The notes: generated from the letters alone by a model not told the origin. Positions 53,498-61,937 are shown, counted from the stretch's first letter. The stretch is 64,000 nucleotides of DNA from an uncultured Thermoleophilia bacterium (GCA_938017905.1 CALIKX010000026.1:1-64000); one strand, 5' to 3'. Numbers and translations: made by a program.

Positions 53498-55026
53498 GGC
53501 ACCACCATCACCTCGGCCATCATGCCGTGGTCCTCGTGCACCAGGACATGGCAGTGGAACACGAACCGCCCCGTGAAATCGGCGAAGCGCTGGCGGATGG
53601 TGATTCGGCTGTTCGGCGGCATGGCGATGGAGTCGGCCCACTCCGGTTGCCCCTTCACCGGCTTTCCGTTGCGCGCGACCACCTGGTACGGGTCGATGTG
53701 GATGTGGAAGTTGTGCCACTCCGGGCTGTTGTTCACCAGCAGCCACTCCTCCACGGTGTTCAGCTTCGGGCTGAACATGGGCCGCGGCTGGGTGCCCGTG
53801 CCGTGGGCGAACAGCTTGCCGTTCACGAAGAACTGGCCCTTCGCCGGGTTCTGTGTGAACACCACGCGGCGGCGGGCGGCGATGGAGACGCGGTCCCCGC
53901 GCAGGTCGTCTGCCTTACCCAGGAACGAGGGCACCGGCCGCCTGCGCATGGCCTGCCCCGCCACGCGCAGGGTGGCGACCTTCACCGATGGCTGGACCCC
54001 GAACGGCGTCGGACGCTGCTGGAAGAACTGCTGGGCCAGGGTGAAGTCACCAGTCTCGGCACCCGCGCGTACCAGCACCTCGAACCGCTGCCCGGGGGCC
54101 AGGAAGATCTCCGACATCCGCTGCGGATGCTGGAGGGTCACCCCGTCGCGGGCCAGCAGGAAGTACTCGCCGCCAGCCGGCGCGATCTTCAGGAACCGTT
54201 CCGTGGAGGCGTTGACCAGCCGCCAGCGCTGCGACTCGCCCGGTCGGATGTCGATGCGTGGCTGCAGTTGCCCGTTGATGATGATGAGCCGGTCCTTCGG
54301 GGGGCGACCCTGGCTGGCCCCGGTGGACGACCCGCGCACCTGCGTGTTCTGGAACACCATGACCCGGTCGGTCAGGTCGCCGATTCCCGGGATGTCATCC
54401 AGGCCGCCGCGCACGATGATGGTGCCCGCCTGCCCGGCGAAGGTCTGCATGTCCACGTAGCGGTGGTGGTGCGGGTGGTACCAGAACACGCCCGGCGGGT
54501 GGTTCTCCGGGATCTTGTACCGGTACTGGTAGTTGGTGCCGGGGCGGATGGTGAGGAACACGTTGTCCTGCGGGGAATCCGGCGACACATGCAGCCCGTG
54601 CACGTGCAGGTTCGTGATCGCACCCTTGGGTTGCACGAACGGACCGATGTCCTGCGTCTGCGGCAGGTAGCCCTCCGGCAGGCGGTTGCGCAGCAGCACG
54701 TTCAGGTCGTCACCGGGACTGATCTTCCAGGTGGGCGCCGCGAACTGGGCCGCGTAGGTCTGGCTCGACACCTTGCGCCCCCCCACCAGCACGGTGCGCG
54801 TGCGGGGCGTCATCACCACGTCCAGCTCGCCGCCCCGGGACCCCATCACGGGGGGATCGCGCAGGGGCTCATCGGTGACGAAGTCCACGCACGCCTCGCA
54901 GGGCGGCGGCTGCTGGCCGGCCACGACGGCGGCGCCTGCCGCGGTGCCCGCAACCACCGCGCACCCGCCGATGGTGGCGAGCACCAGCCGCGGCCGACGG
55001 CGGAACGTTGAGCGATCAGCAGCCAA
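53494..55026 (-). CDS. Exported multicopper oxidase
   Basis: About 510 residues, three cupredoxin domains. Copper ligands: NLHVHGLHVSPD and WYHPHHHRYVD (first pair), HNFHIHIDPYQ (third), and the C-terminal HCHVLVHEDHGMM carrying the type 1 Cys-His-Met set. A leader with basic residues FRRRPRLVLATIGGCAVVAG resembles a Tat or Sec signal. Probably oxidises metals or phenolics outside the cell. The start is uncertain: TTG 55026 begins just before the signal, while ATG 55104 would overlap the upstream pentapeptide gene by 89 nt. Shares its CTAG stop with the preceding plus-strand gene. Confidence 0.87.
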   Translation of the reverse strand: MAADRSTFRRRPRLVLATIGGCAVVAGTAAGAAVVAGQQPPPCEACVDFVTDEPLRDPPVMGSRGGELDVVMTPRTRTVLVGGRKVSSQTYAAQFAAPTWKISPGDDLNVLLRNRLPEGYLPQTQDIGPFVQPKGAITNLHVHGLHVSPDSPQDNVFLTIRPGTNYQYRYKIPENHPPGVFWYHPHHHRYVDMQTFAGQAGTIIVRGGLDDIPGIGDLTDRVMVFQNTQVRGSSTGASQGRPPKDRLIIINGQLQPRIDIRPGESQRWRLVNASTERFLKIAPAGGEYFLLARDGVTLQHPQRMSEIFLAPGQRFEVLVRAGAETGDFTLAQQFFQQRPTPFGVQPSVKVATLRVAGQAMRRRPVPSFLGKADDLRGDRVSIAARRRVVFTQNPAKGQFFVNGKLFAHGTGTQPRPMFSPKLNTVEEWLLVNNSPEWHNFHIHIDPYQVVARNGKPVKGQPEWADSIAMPPNSRITIRQRFADFTGRFVFHCHVLVHEDHGMMAEVMVVP

Positions 55027-55888
55027 AGGGACCCACCCCCGGGAGACCGCTGTTGTAGCCGGGCGTCGCGGGCCGCCCATCGGGGCAGGTGACGGTGCCG
55101 CCATCGGGCCCGCCCGCGCCCCCGTTTGCAGAGAAGTCCCAGCTCCAGGTGGAGCCGGTGAGCGCCGCGCCGGTCATGGGCGTTCCCCTCAGGGTCGTGT
55201 TGCCGAGGAACGACGCGTAGATGAGCACCGACCCCGACAGGTCGATGCCGGCCAGGTCGGCGTCCGTGAACGTCGCGCCCCACATGTTCGCGGTGGGACC
55301 GGCGAACCAGCCCTGCACCACGCGCCACCCGGCGGGCACCGCGCGGGGCGTGCCCGTCACGTTCGCACCGGCCACGTTGGTGAGGCGGGCTCCGGTGAAG
55401 TCCGCGCCATCCACGGTGGTGCGCAGCATCAGCGCGCCACCCAGGTTGGCGCGGGTGAGGTTCGCATCCGTCAGGTCGGCACGCGTGAGCATGATGGTGC
55501 CATCCATGCGCGCACGCGTGAGGTTGGCGCCCTTCAGGTTCGCGCGCGTCAGCCCCGCGGCAGTCATCCGCGCGCCGGCGGCGCGCACGCGCACCATCCG
55601 CGCGCCGGAGAGGTTGGCCAACTGCAGGCGGGCGCGGTACAGGTTGGCCCCGGACAGGTTGGCCCGCTGCAGCGACGAGCCCCGGAAGTCCGCAAAGCGG
55701 AGATTGCGCCCGGCCAGATTGATCCGCCGCAGGTCCATGTTCCGGCAGGTGGTGTGACGCGCGGCCGTGGGGGACGCGACGATGCGGCAGTCGCGCACGT
55801 CACTGGCATGCGCAGCTGAGGCCAGCAGGCCGCCCGCCGCGAGGGCGAGGGCGGAAGCACCGATCGTTGCCGAGCGGAGAACGGCCAC
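55016..55888 (-). CDS. Secreted pentapeptide-repeat protein
   Basis: 290 residues. A signal peptide (about 1-28, ending SAAHASD) is followed by a right-handed beta-helix of A(D/N)Lxx repeats: INLAGRNLRFADFRGSSLQR, ANLSGANLYRARLQLANLSG, LTRANLKGANLTRARM, LTRADLTDANLTRANLGGAL, and FTDADLAGIDLSGSVL after a short break. Cysteines at DCRIV and TTCRN may bond. The C-terminus is Gly-rich with TCPDGRP and a final Cys. It precedes and overlaps the oxidase gene, so both are probably exported together. GTG 55888 lies 6 nt after TAGGCT. Confidence 0.85.
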   Translation of the reverse strand: MAVLRSATIGASALALAAGGLLASAAHASDVRDCRIVASPTAARHTTCRNMDLRRINLAGRNLRFADFRGSSLQRANLSGANLYRARLQLANLSGARMVRVRAAGARMTAAGLTRANLKGANLTRARMDGTIMLTRADLTDANLTRANLGGALMLRTTVDGADFTGARLTNVAGANVTGTPRAVPAGWRVVQGWFAGPTANMWGATFTDADLAGIDLSGSVLIYASFLGNTTLRGTPMTGAALTGSTWSWDFSANGGAGGPDGGTVTCPDGRPATPGYNSGLPGVGPFGC

Positions 55889-55894
55889 GCGGTG

Positions 55895-55900
55895 AGCCTA
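55895..55900 (-). promoter_or_regulatory. -10 element of the pentapeptide-repeat / oxidase unit
   Basis: TAGGCT, then 6 nt, then GTG 55888 on the minus strand. Confidence 0.5.
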
Positions 55901-55909
55901 CACCCGGGG

Positions 55910-56560
55910 TCAGTCGAGGATGCTGATCGCGCGCGCGGCGATGATCAGCAGCACGAGCAGCGACAGCATGGCCTCGATCGCCATGAGGGCCTTCACGCGG
56001 TGGCGCATCGGAAGTGTGTCGGCCGGCGCAAACGACGTGGCGGTGGTGACCGACAGGAACAGGTAGTCGGGAAAGGTCGGACGCCACGCGACCGGCTCGG
56101 GCACCTGGTACTGGCCGAACAGGAAGTCGTGCGGCCCCGGCGGGGACTCGGCGCGATGCCGGGGGCCTCCCCCATCCACCTCCCAGAACCACAGGGCGAA
56201 CACGATAACGTTCGTAAACCACACCTGCACCGCCGCCACGATCAGGTACCGGCCCTCGAACCGGTTCTCCGTGATGATTCCGTACAGCAGCAGCGCGATG
56301 GCCGAGGCATTGGCCAGCGTGATGAGGCCCGCAAGCGCGATGCCTAGGTGCCGGCGCCGGTCCGACTCGGCCACCGGCCGCACCGCCGCGACGATGATCA
56401 GCCCCACCAGCAGCGCGGGCACCAGCCAGCGCAGCCAGCCGCCGCCGAGGATGAGGTCTCCGGGCAGCGTGGCGTAGAGCGCCGCGGCAACCGCCAGAGC
56501 GACCAGCGGTGGCCACCGCGGCTCGCGGAAGGCATCGAATTCGCTTTCGATCGGCGCCAC
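55910..56560 (-). CDS. Membrane protein with pore-loop-like region
   Basis: About 216 residues, five or six helices. A pair near 25-65, a pair near 75-130 (LITLANASAIALLLYGIITE, VWFTNVIVFALWFWEVDGGG), then FPDYLFLSVTTATSFAPADT, which resembles the pore helix and filter region of two-helix ion channels but lacks GYG, and a last helix LSLLVLLIIAARAISIL. I recognise a conserved membrane protein type but not its job. GTG 56560 follows CATCAT by 6 nt; ATG 56593 would leave only 18 nt before typA. Confidence 0.6.
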   Translation of the reverse strand: MAPIESEFDAFREPRWPPLVALAVAAALYATLPGDLILGGGWLRWLVPALLVGLIIVAAVRPVAESDRRRHLGIALAGLITLANASAIALLLYGIITENRFEGRYLIVAAVQVWFTNVIVFALWFWEVDGGGPRHRAESPPGPHDFLFGQYQVPEPVAWRPTFPDYLFLSVTTATSFAPADTLPMRHRVKALMAIEAMLSLLVLLIIAARAISILD

Positions 56561-56566
56561 GGCGGG

Positions 56567-56572
56567 ATGATG
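56567..56572 (-). promoter_or_regulatory. Possible -10 element of the pore-like membrane protein gene
   Basis: CATCAT, then 6 nt, then GTG 56560 on the minus strand. Confidence 0.3.
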
Positions 56573-56597
56573 GCACCCGGGCGGGACAGGCATGGGC

Positions 56598-56603
56598 TAT
56601 CGT
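56598..56603 (+). promoter_or_regulatory. -10 element of typA
   Basis: TATCGT, then 8 nt, then GTG 56612. Confidence 0.5.
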
Positions 56604-56611
56604 GCGCCGCC

Positions 56612-58447
56612 GTGCCGACCCGGGATGACCTCAGGAACGTCGCCATCGTGGCCCATGTGGACCATGGGAAGACCACGCTGGTGGACGCCATGCTCTGGCA
56701 GAGCGGCGCCTTCCGCGCGAATCAGGACGTGCAGTCACGGGTGATGGACTCGGGCGACCTGGAGCGCGAGAAGGGCATCACGATCCTTGCCAAGAACACG
56801 GCCGTGCGGCGCGGTGACCTCACCATCAACATCATCGACACGCCGGGGCACGCGGACTTCGGCGGCGAGGTCGAGCGCGGCCTCTACATGGTGGACGGCG
56901 TGCTGCTGCTGGTGGACGCCTCCGAGGGTCCCCTTCCCCAGACGCGGTTCGTGCTGCGCAAGGCCCTTGAGTCCCGCCTCCCCGTGGTGCTGGTGGTCAA
57001 CAAGATCGACCGCCCGGACGCCCGCGCCACGGAGGTGGTGGACGAGGTCTACGAGCTTTTCCTGGACCTGGGCGCGGATGAGTCGCAGATCGACTTCCCC
57101 ATCGTCTACACCAACGGTAAGGCCGGCACGGCGTCCCTGGATGCCGCGCAGCAGGGCGATGACCTGTCGGTGCTGTTCGAGGTGCTGCGCGACACCGTCC
57201 CGGCCCCCACCTACGAGGACGGCGTGCCGCTGCAGGCGCTGGTCACCAACCTCGCGGCCGATTCCTACCTGGGGCGCCTGGCCGTGTGCCGCGTGCACGA
57301 GGGCACCATCAGAAAGGGCCAGCAGGTCGCGTGGTGCCGCACCGACGGCACCATCGAGCAGGCGAAGGTGGCCGAGCTCTTCCTGACGCGCGAACTGGAT
57401 CGCGTGCCCGTGGACGAGGCCGGACCGGGCGACATCATCGCCGTCGCGGGGATCCCCGAGATCACGATCGGCGAGACGCTCGCCGATCCCGACGACCCGC
57501 AGCCCCTTCCCGTCATCACCGTGGACGAGCCGAGCCTGGGCCTCACGATCGGCATCAACACCTCCGCTCTCGCCGGGCGCGAGGGCTCGAAGCTGACGGC
57601 GCGGATGCTGAAGGACCGCCTGGACCAGGAGCTGGTGGGCAACGTGTCCCTGCGGGTGCAGCCCACCGAGCGGCCCGACGCCTGGGAGGTGCAGGGCCGG
57701 GGCGAGCTGCAGCTGGCGGTGCTGGTGGAGACCATGCGCCGCGAGGGGTTCGAGCTGACCGTGGGCAAGCCCGAGGTGCTCATCCGCGACATCGACGGCG
57801 TGCGCCACGAGCCCATCGAGCGCGTGACCATCGACGTGCCCGAGGACATGATGGGAGTGGTCACCCAGCTGCTCGCCCTGCGCAAGGGGCGCATGGAGCA
57901 GGTGGTGAACCACGGCACCGGATGGACGCGGCTGGACTACCTGGTGCCCGCGCGCGGGCTGGTGGGGTTCCGCACCGAGTTCCTCACCGAGACCCGCGGC
58001 ACGGGGCTGCTGCACTCGGTGTTCGAGGGCTGGGAGCCATGGCACGGGGAGATCCGCACGCGCACCCGCGGCAGCCTCGTGGCCGATCGCACCGGCGTGG
58101 CCACCACGTTCGCGATGTTCGGCCTGCAGGAGCGGGGCGTGATGTTCACCGAGCCGGGGGATGCGGTGTACGAGGGGATGATCGTCGGCGAGAACGCCCG
58201 CGGCGAGGATCTCGACGTGAACATCTGCAAGGAGAAGAAGCTCACCAACATGCGCTCGAGCACCGCCGACGAACTGGAGCGCCTCGTGCCGCCCCGCCGG
58301 ATGTCGCTCGAGCAGGCGCTGGAGTGGGTGCGCGACGACGAGTGCGTGGAGGTCACCCCGGAGAGCGTGCGCATGCGCAAGGCGATCCTGGATTCCACCG
58401 GCCGGGTGAAGGCGGCGCGCAGCCGCAAGGCGGCGGCCGGGGCCTGA
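56612..58447 (+). CDS. typA: Ribosome-associated GTPase TypA/BipA
   Basis: Translational GTPase of the EF-G group that acts on the ribosome in stress and in subunit assembly. G1 [16 protein letters not shown]2 [16 protein letters not shown]3 [18 protein letters not shown]4 [11 protein letters not shown]. Domain V begins at [15 protein letters not shown]. The C-terminal BipA-specific domain has [40 protein letters not shown] and the basic end [11 protein letters not shown]. 611 residues, full length. The start GTG 56612 fits the promoter spacing. Confidence 0.96.
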   Translation: MPTRDDLRNVAIVAHVDHGKTTLVDAMLWQSGAFRANQDVQSRVMDSGDLEREKGITILAKNTAVRRGDLTINIIDTPGHADFGGEVERGLYMVDGVLLLVDASEGPLPQTRFVLRKALESRLPVVLVVNKIDRPDARATEVVDEVYELFLDLGADESQIDFPIVYTNGKAGTASLDAAQQGDDLSVLFEVLRDTVPAPTYEDGVPLQALVTNLAADSYLGRLAVCRVHEGTIRKGQQVAWCRTDGTIEQAKVAELFLTRELDRVPVDEAGPGDIIAVAGIPEITIGETLADPDDPQPLPVITVDEPSLGLTIGINTSALAGREGSKLTARMLKDRLDQELVGNVSLRVQPTERPDAWEVQGRGELQLAVLVETMRREGFELTVGKPEVLIRDIDGVRHEPIERVTIDVPEDMMGVVTQLLALRKGRMEQVVNHGTGWTRLDYLVPARGLVGFRTEFLTETRGTGLLHSVFEGWEPWHGEIRTRTRGSLVADRTGVATTFAMFGLQERGVMFTEPGDAVYEGMIVGENARGEDLDVNICKEKKLTNMRSSTADELERLVPPRRMSLEQALEWVRDDECVEVTPESVRMRKAILDSTGRVKAARSRKAAAGA

Positions 58448-58452
58448 CGGCC

Positions 58453-58458
58453 TAGCAT
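58453..58458 (+). promoter_or_regulatory. -10 element of the EgtD-like gene
   Basis: TAGCAT, then 6 nt, then ATG 58465. Confidence 0.5.
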
Positions 58459-58464
58459 CGACGT

Positions 58465-59421
58465 ATGCCCGAGGTGCGCATCGATGAGAGCGTCACCCCG
58501 GCAGCGCACCGCGCCGGCCTCACGGCCGCGCTGGAGGCGCGCCGGGTGGACAACCGGTTCCACTACGCGGGCGGCGCAGCCGCCGCCCGGTGGCGCGCCC
58601 TCGCTGCCGAGCACTCCCCGTCGCGCGACGATGCGGACGGGCTGATGGCCTACGAGGCAGCCGCACGAGCCGTTGTGAGCGCCCTGCCCGACGGACCCGT
58701 GCACGTGATCGGCGTGGGGTGCGGCGATGGCGTGAAGGAACGACGCCTGCTGGGCGCGCTCGCCGGCACCGGACGACGGGGAATCGCCGCGACGCCCGTG
58801 GACGTGAGCGTGCCGCTGGTCACGGCGGCCGCGGAGGCCATGCAGGCGGTCCCCGCCGTGGACGCCACGCACGCGGTAGCCGTGGACATCACGACGGTGC
58901 GCGACCTCTCCCCCCTCCTCGCCCCGCGCCTGCCGGGCACGCGCGTGGTGACACTGTTCGGGGTGCTGTCCACGCTGGGCGATGGCGCGCTGGCCCCGGC
59001 AATGTCGCTGCTGGGCCGCGGGGACATCCTCATGGCGAGTGCCAACCTGCTGCCCCCATCGCCGGATGCGCGCGATGTGGTGATGGCCCAGTACGACAAC
59101 CGGCCCACCCGCGAGTGGCTTGGGACCGTTCTGACGGAGATCGGGGTGGGTGGCGCCGACGACATCCGGTTCCGCTGGGAGCAGTCGCCTACCGGCGACA
59201 CGGTGGTGGGCGAGGTGACCCCGCCCGCGCAGGTGATGGCAACGGTCAGCGGCGTCACCGTGGGGCTGCCGGCGGGAATGCCCATTCGCGTCCTGGAGTC
59301 CCATCGGCACTCGGCCGATGGCCTGTCGCGCATGCTGGCAGCAGCCGGCCTGGACGTCCAGGCCACATGCGTGTCGCCCAGTGGCGAGGAGGGCGTGGCC
59401 GTGGGGGTCAGCCGGGGCTGA
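58465..59421 (+). CDS. EgtD-like (Methyltransf_33) methyltransferase
   Basis: 318 residues. The core follows histidine N-alpha-methyltransferase EgtD: VHVIGVGCGDGVKERRLLGA (SAM motif), VDVSVPLVTAAAEAM, RVVTLFGVLSTLGDGALAP, ASANLLPPSPDARDVVMAQY then DNRPTREWLGTVLTEIGVGG, and a C-terminal VLESHRHSADGLSRMLAAAG. The histidine-binding residues cannot be checked by eye, and no ergothioneine partners (egtB, egtC, egtE) are near. The substrate is thus open. Its 3' end overlaps the convergent DHPS-like gene by 14 nt. Confidence 0.65.
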   Translation: MPEVRIDESVTPAAHRAGLTAALEARRVDNRFHYAGGAAAARWRALAAEHSPSRDDADGLMAYEAAARAVVSALPDGPVHVIGVGCGDGVKERRLLGALAGTGRRGIAATPVDVSVPLVTAAAEAMQAVPAVDATHAVAVDITTVRDLSPLLAPRLPGTRVVTLFGVLSTLGDGALAPAMSLLGRGDILMASANLLPPSPDARDVVMAQYDNRPTREWLGTVLTEIGVGGADDIRFRWEQSPTGDTVVGEVTPPAQVMATVSGVTVGLPAGMPIRVLESHRHSADGLSRMLAAAGLDVQATCVSPSGEEGVAVGVSRG

Positions 59422-60355
59422 TGTCCCCGGGCGCGAGCGCCCCGAGGGTGTCCAGCACGGCGCGCACCCGTGGCACCTCATGCGTGCGGAAGAGGCCCGT
59501 GCGCCCCATGGCCGCGAGGACCGCGAAGAACGGCTCGGCGCTTCGCACCTCGTCCTCGAAGTAGTCGAACGCATGCGGCAGGGCGTGGCACACCGGCCAG
59601 CCCAGCACGCGCAGACGGAAGGTGTTCAGGAACACCTTCATCTGATGACGCACCCGGGTGGGCCCGTCCAGCAGGTTGCCGTAGTAGAAGCCCAGCCCCG
59701 GGTCGATGACGATGCGCTCCACGCCCTGGGCCACCGCGCGGTCGATGCGCGGACCGAAGTGCTCCAGCAGTGCGGGCACGGGGTCGTCCCCCAGCACCAG
59801 GTCGTGCACCTCGCGCACGTTCGCGCCCTGCACGAAGCACATGATGACGGCCGCGTCATGCTCCGCCGCGGTCGCGTACATCTCGTCCTCGCGCTCGACC
59901 CCCGTGAGGTTCAGCACCGCGGCCCCCGCCCCCAGCGCAACCCGGGCGACGTCCGGTGAGTAGGTCTCCACCGAGGCCGGGATCCCATCCGCCCGCAGCC
60001 CCTCGATGACCGGCAGCACCCCTGCCAGCTGATCGGCGGGCGATACCCGCGCGGCGCCGGCGAGGGTGGATTCCGCCCCGATGTCCACGATCAGCGCACC
60101 CTGCGCGGCGAGCACCCGGCCCCGGCGGATCGCCGCCTCGGGCGACGGCGACACCGACTCCCGATACCACGAATCGCGCGACAGGTTGACCACCCCCATC
60201 AGCGCGGGCCGCTCGTCGGGATCAAATGGCCGGCCGCCGATGTCGAAGGCACGCACGGGCGCGCGCAGCGCGTCGGCGTGGGCATCCGCGAGGGCGGCCA
60301 TCTGTGCGAGCAGCGGTGACGGCGAGGACATGCCCCCAACGGTACCGCGCGTCAT
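59408..60355 (-). CDS. Divergent dihydropteroate-synthase-like protein
   Basis: About 315 residues with the DHPS barrel: ALMGVVNLSRDSWYRESVSP replaces the NVTPDSFSDG loop, ALIVDIGAESTLAGAARVSP keeps DIGAEST, ASVETYSPDVARVALGAGAA, VLNLTGVEREDEM and RIVIDPGLGFYYGNLLDGPT follow. A terminal KxxSR motif like that of FolP (SRKG) was not found. The true folP is at the left edge of the window. This copy may use another pterin-like or aminobenzoate-like substrate. ATG 60355 overlaps the preceding gene (ATGA); ATG 60331 is the alternative. Confidence 0.7.
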   Translation of the reverse strand: MTRGTVGGMSSPSPLLAQMAALADAHADALRAPVRAFDIGGRPFDPDERPALMGVVNLSRDSWYRESVSPSPEAAIRRGRVLAAQGALIVDIGAESTLAGAARVSPADQLAGVLPVIEGLRADGIPASVETYSPDVARVALGAGAAVLNLTGVEREDEMYATAAEHDAAVIMCFVQGANVREVHDLVLGDDPVPALLEHFGPRIDRAVAQGVERIVIDPGLGFYYGNLLDGPTRVRHQMKVFLNTFRLRVLGWPVCHALPHAFDYFEDEVRSAEPFFAVLAAMGRTGLFRTHEVPRVRAVLDTLGALAPGDISPG

Positions 60356-60858
60356 GCGGCGGGCAGGGTGACCATCGGGCCCTCGGCGGGAATCACCACG
60401 CGGGGCGCGACGGCAAGGAGGGTCGCGGCATCCACGCCCGGCCCCGGCACGATCACCCCGTCGGGGGACACGCGCAGCGCGCGGCCGGGCATCAGCGCCC
60501 GGTGCCGCGCCGACCACCAGGCGGCCTCATGCCGGGCATCCAGCGGAAGCCGCTGCATGCCCGGCGGCGGCGGTTCCTCCGGCCCGACGACGCGCCCGCC
60601 GGTCAGGTGCACCACCTCCGCGACCTCGTCGGCGTCGGCCGGGTGGGTGCAGAGGATGCTGACCGCGCCGCCGAGGCGCGCGAGATCGCGCACGATGGCG
60701 CGGTGGAACCGGGCGCGATCCACGTCGTCGGTTGGCAGGACCGGATCCACCAGCACCATGTGGTCGCCGTGCTCGAGGTACGTGGCGGCGCGCGGGGCGC
60801 CGCCAGCGCCAGCGACGGCCCACCGCCACAGCCCCTCGTGAATCCTCGTGACCTCCAC
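60352..60858 (-). CDS. Metallo-beta-lactamase-like protein lacking the metal motif
   Basis: 168 residues. The pattern TRIHEGLWRWAVAGAGGAPR, ATYLEHGDHMVLVDPVLPTD, ILCTHPADADEVAEVVHLTG and VVIPAEGPMV follows the metallo-beta-lactamase fold, but the HxHxDH metal motif reads THPADADEV, so catalysis as a hydrolase is unlikely. GTG 60858 lies 7 nt after TACCGT and begins a two-gene unit with the DHPS-like gene. Role unknown; it may bind a ligand. Confidence 0.65.
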   Translation of the reverse strand: MEVTRIHEGLWRWAVAGAGGAPRAATYLEHGDHMVLVDPVLPTDDVDRARFHRAIVRDLARLGGAVSILCTHPADADEVAEVVHLTGGRVVGPEEPPPPGMQRLPLDARHEAAWWSARHRALMPGRALRVSPDGVIVPGPGVDAATLLAVAPRVVIPAEGPMVTLPAA

Positions 60859-60865
60859 GGGCAGA

Positions 60866-60871
60866 ACGGTA
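60866..60871 (-). promoter_or_regulatory. -10 element of the two-gene DHPS-like unit
   Basis: TACCGT, then 7 nt, then GTG 60858 on the minus strand. Confidence 0.5.
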
Positions 60872-60911
60872 GACCGCCGGCTGCAACCCGGGTGACGACC
60901 GCGGCCACCGG

Positions 60912-60917
60912 CAGGAT
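60912..60917 (+). promoter_or_regulatory. Possible -10 element of the Mrr-like nuclease gene
   Basis: CAGGAT, then 6 nt, then ATG 60924. Confidence 0.35.
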
Positions 60918-60923
60918 TCACCT

Positions 60924-61487
60924 ATGGCCCGGATGGCGCGCTGGCTCGGCATGGAATTGCTCACGTGGCTGATCGCAGGCGCGGTCCTGGTGCTGGTGCT
61001 CGCCCTGGTCGCGCCGCCGGTGGTTGCCGTGGTGGTGGGCGGGGCGGTCACGGCGGTGCTGGCACTCGGCAGCTGGTCACGGCGCGGACGCGAGGGTCTG
61101 GCCCGCCGCCGCGGCCTCTCCGCCGCCGAGGAAATGACGGGGGAGGAGTTCGAGGACTGGCTGGCCATCCTCTTCCGCGCCGCGGGCTGGCGCGTACGCC
61201 ACACCCGGGCATCCGGTGACTTCGGGGCGGACCTGGTGCTGGGGCACGGGGCGGCGGACGAGGTGGTGGTGCAGGCGAAGCGGCAGGGCCGACCGGTGGG
61301 CGTCGCGGCGGTGCAGCAGGCCGCCGCAGCGCGCCTGCACTACGGCACTGGTGAGGCGATGGTGGTGACCAACAGCACCTTCACGCCCGCGGCGGTCGAA
61401 CTGGCGGCCACCACGGGCGTCACGCTGTGGGACCGCGACGACGTGGCGCGCGAGCTGCTGGGCGGGCGCCACACCGTTGACGCCTGA
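60924..61487 (+). CDS. Membrane-anchored Mrr-type restriction-endonuclease-fold protein
   Basis: 187 residues. Two transmembrane helices (about 11-32 and 34-50) precede a basic linker and a Mrr_cat domain. Nuclease residues: Glu in EEFEDWLAILFRAAGWRV, Asp in SGDFGADLVLGH, and QxK in VVVQAKRQGRPVG, giving the E-D-QxK active site; VQQAAAARLHYGTGEAMVVT follows, as in Mrr. It likely cleaves DNA near the membrane, either foreign or modified DNA. No methylase or other defence gene adjoins it. Confidence 0.78.
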   Translation: MARMARWLGMELLTWLIAGAVLVLVLALVAPPVVAVVVGGAVTAVLALGSWSRRGREGLARRRGLSAAEEMTGEEFEDWLAILFRAAGWRVRHTRASGDFGADLVLGHGAADEVVVQAKRQGRPVGVAAVQQAAAARLHYGTGEAMVVTNSTFTPAAVELAATTGVTLWDRDDVARELLGGRHTVDA

Positions 61488-61592
61488 GCGACGGAAAGGT
61501 TATGGGAGGAAAAACCTTGACAGTTCCCCTTGCTTCGCTGTCCAGCTTCTGGCTTACTGCGACCACCCGACGGGCAACGCCCAGGAGATGAG

Positions 61593-61802
61593 ATGACCGC
61601 GATCACCGATGAGACCACCGTGCCCCAGACGGCCCTCGATCGCCTGCGCGACAGGGCGATCTCGGACTACCTCGCGGTATCGCGGAACGTCGGCGTCTAC
61701 TCGAGCACCGACGACTACCTGGCGGCCGAGGAGCGCGCGTGGGACCGCCTGGAGGCGGCCCTCCAGCGCGCCCGGCGCGTGGAGGAGTCGGCGCTCGCCT
61801 GA
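61593..61802 (+). CDS. Small hydrophilic protein
   Basis: 69 residues, helical and charged: TALDRLRDRAISDYLAVSRN, then VGVYSSTDDYLAAEERAWDR, then LEAALQRARRVEESALA. No family recognised. CAGGAG lies before ATG 61593 and an upstream TTGACA box (61517-61522) may be a -35 element, although no clear -10 follows it. A perfect 12-bp terminator hairpin ends the unit, so this looks like a genuine, separately expressed gene. Confidence 0.65.
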   Translation: MTAITDETTVPQTALDRLRDRAISDYLAVSRNVGVYSSTDDYLAAEERAWDRLEAALQRARRVEESALA

Positions 61803-61830
61803 CCGCGGGACAGGATCCGGATGAACTCCC

Positions 61831-61859
61831 GACAGGGCGGCCACGTGCCGCCCTGTCGC
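61831..61859 (+). terminator. Terminator hairpin after the small gene
   Basis: Perfect 12-bp stem, CGACAGGGCGGC paired with GCCGCCCTGTCG, around loop CACGT. No T-run. Confidence 0.8.
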
Positions 61860-61893
61860 GTTCCGGGCGCACACCGACCGCGCTTGTGCATCT

Positions 61894-61937
61894 GTCGGAT
61901 TGACGTAAAATCATTGGCGATATGACGTCAATCCGAC
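61894..61937. promoter_or_regulatory. nadB promoter with 13-bp inverted repeat over the start codon
   Basis: GTCGGATTGACGT (61894-61906) and its exact complement ACGTCAATCCGAC (61925-61937) flank an 18-nt spacer that contains most of TAAAAT (61906-61911), a probable -10, and ends in the nadB ATG (61922). TTGTGC (61884-61889) is a possible -35 at 16 nt. The predicted start of transcription is within about 4 nt of the ATG. An operator for an NAD-responsive repressor is inference. Confidence 0.7.

Noticed and set aside
61517-61522. Full promoter for the small gene at 61593
   Set aside because: TTGACA is present but no acceptable -10 hexamer lies 16-18 nt downstream, so I record only the box within the gene entry.
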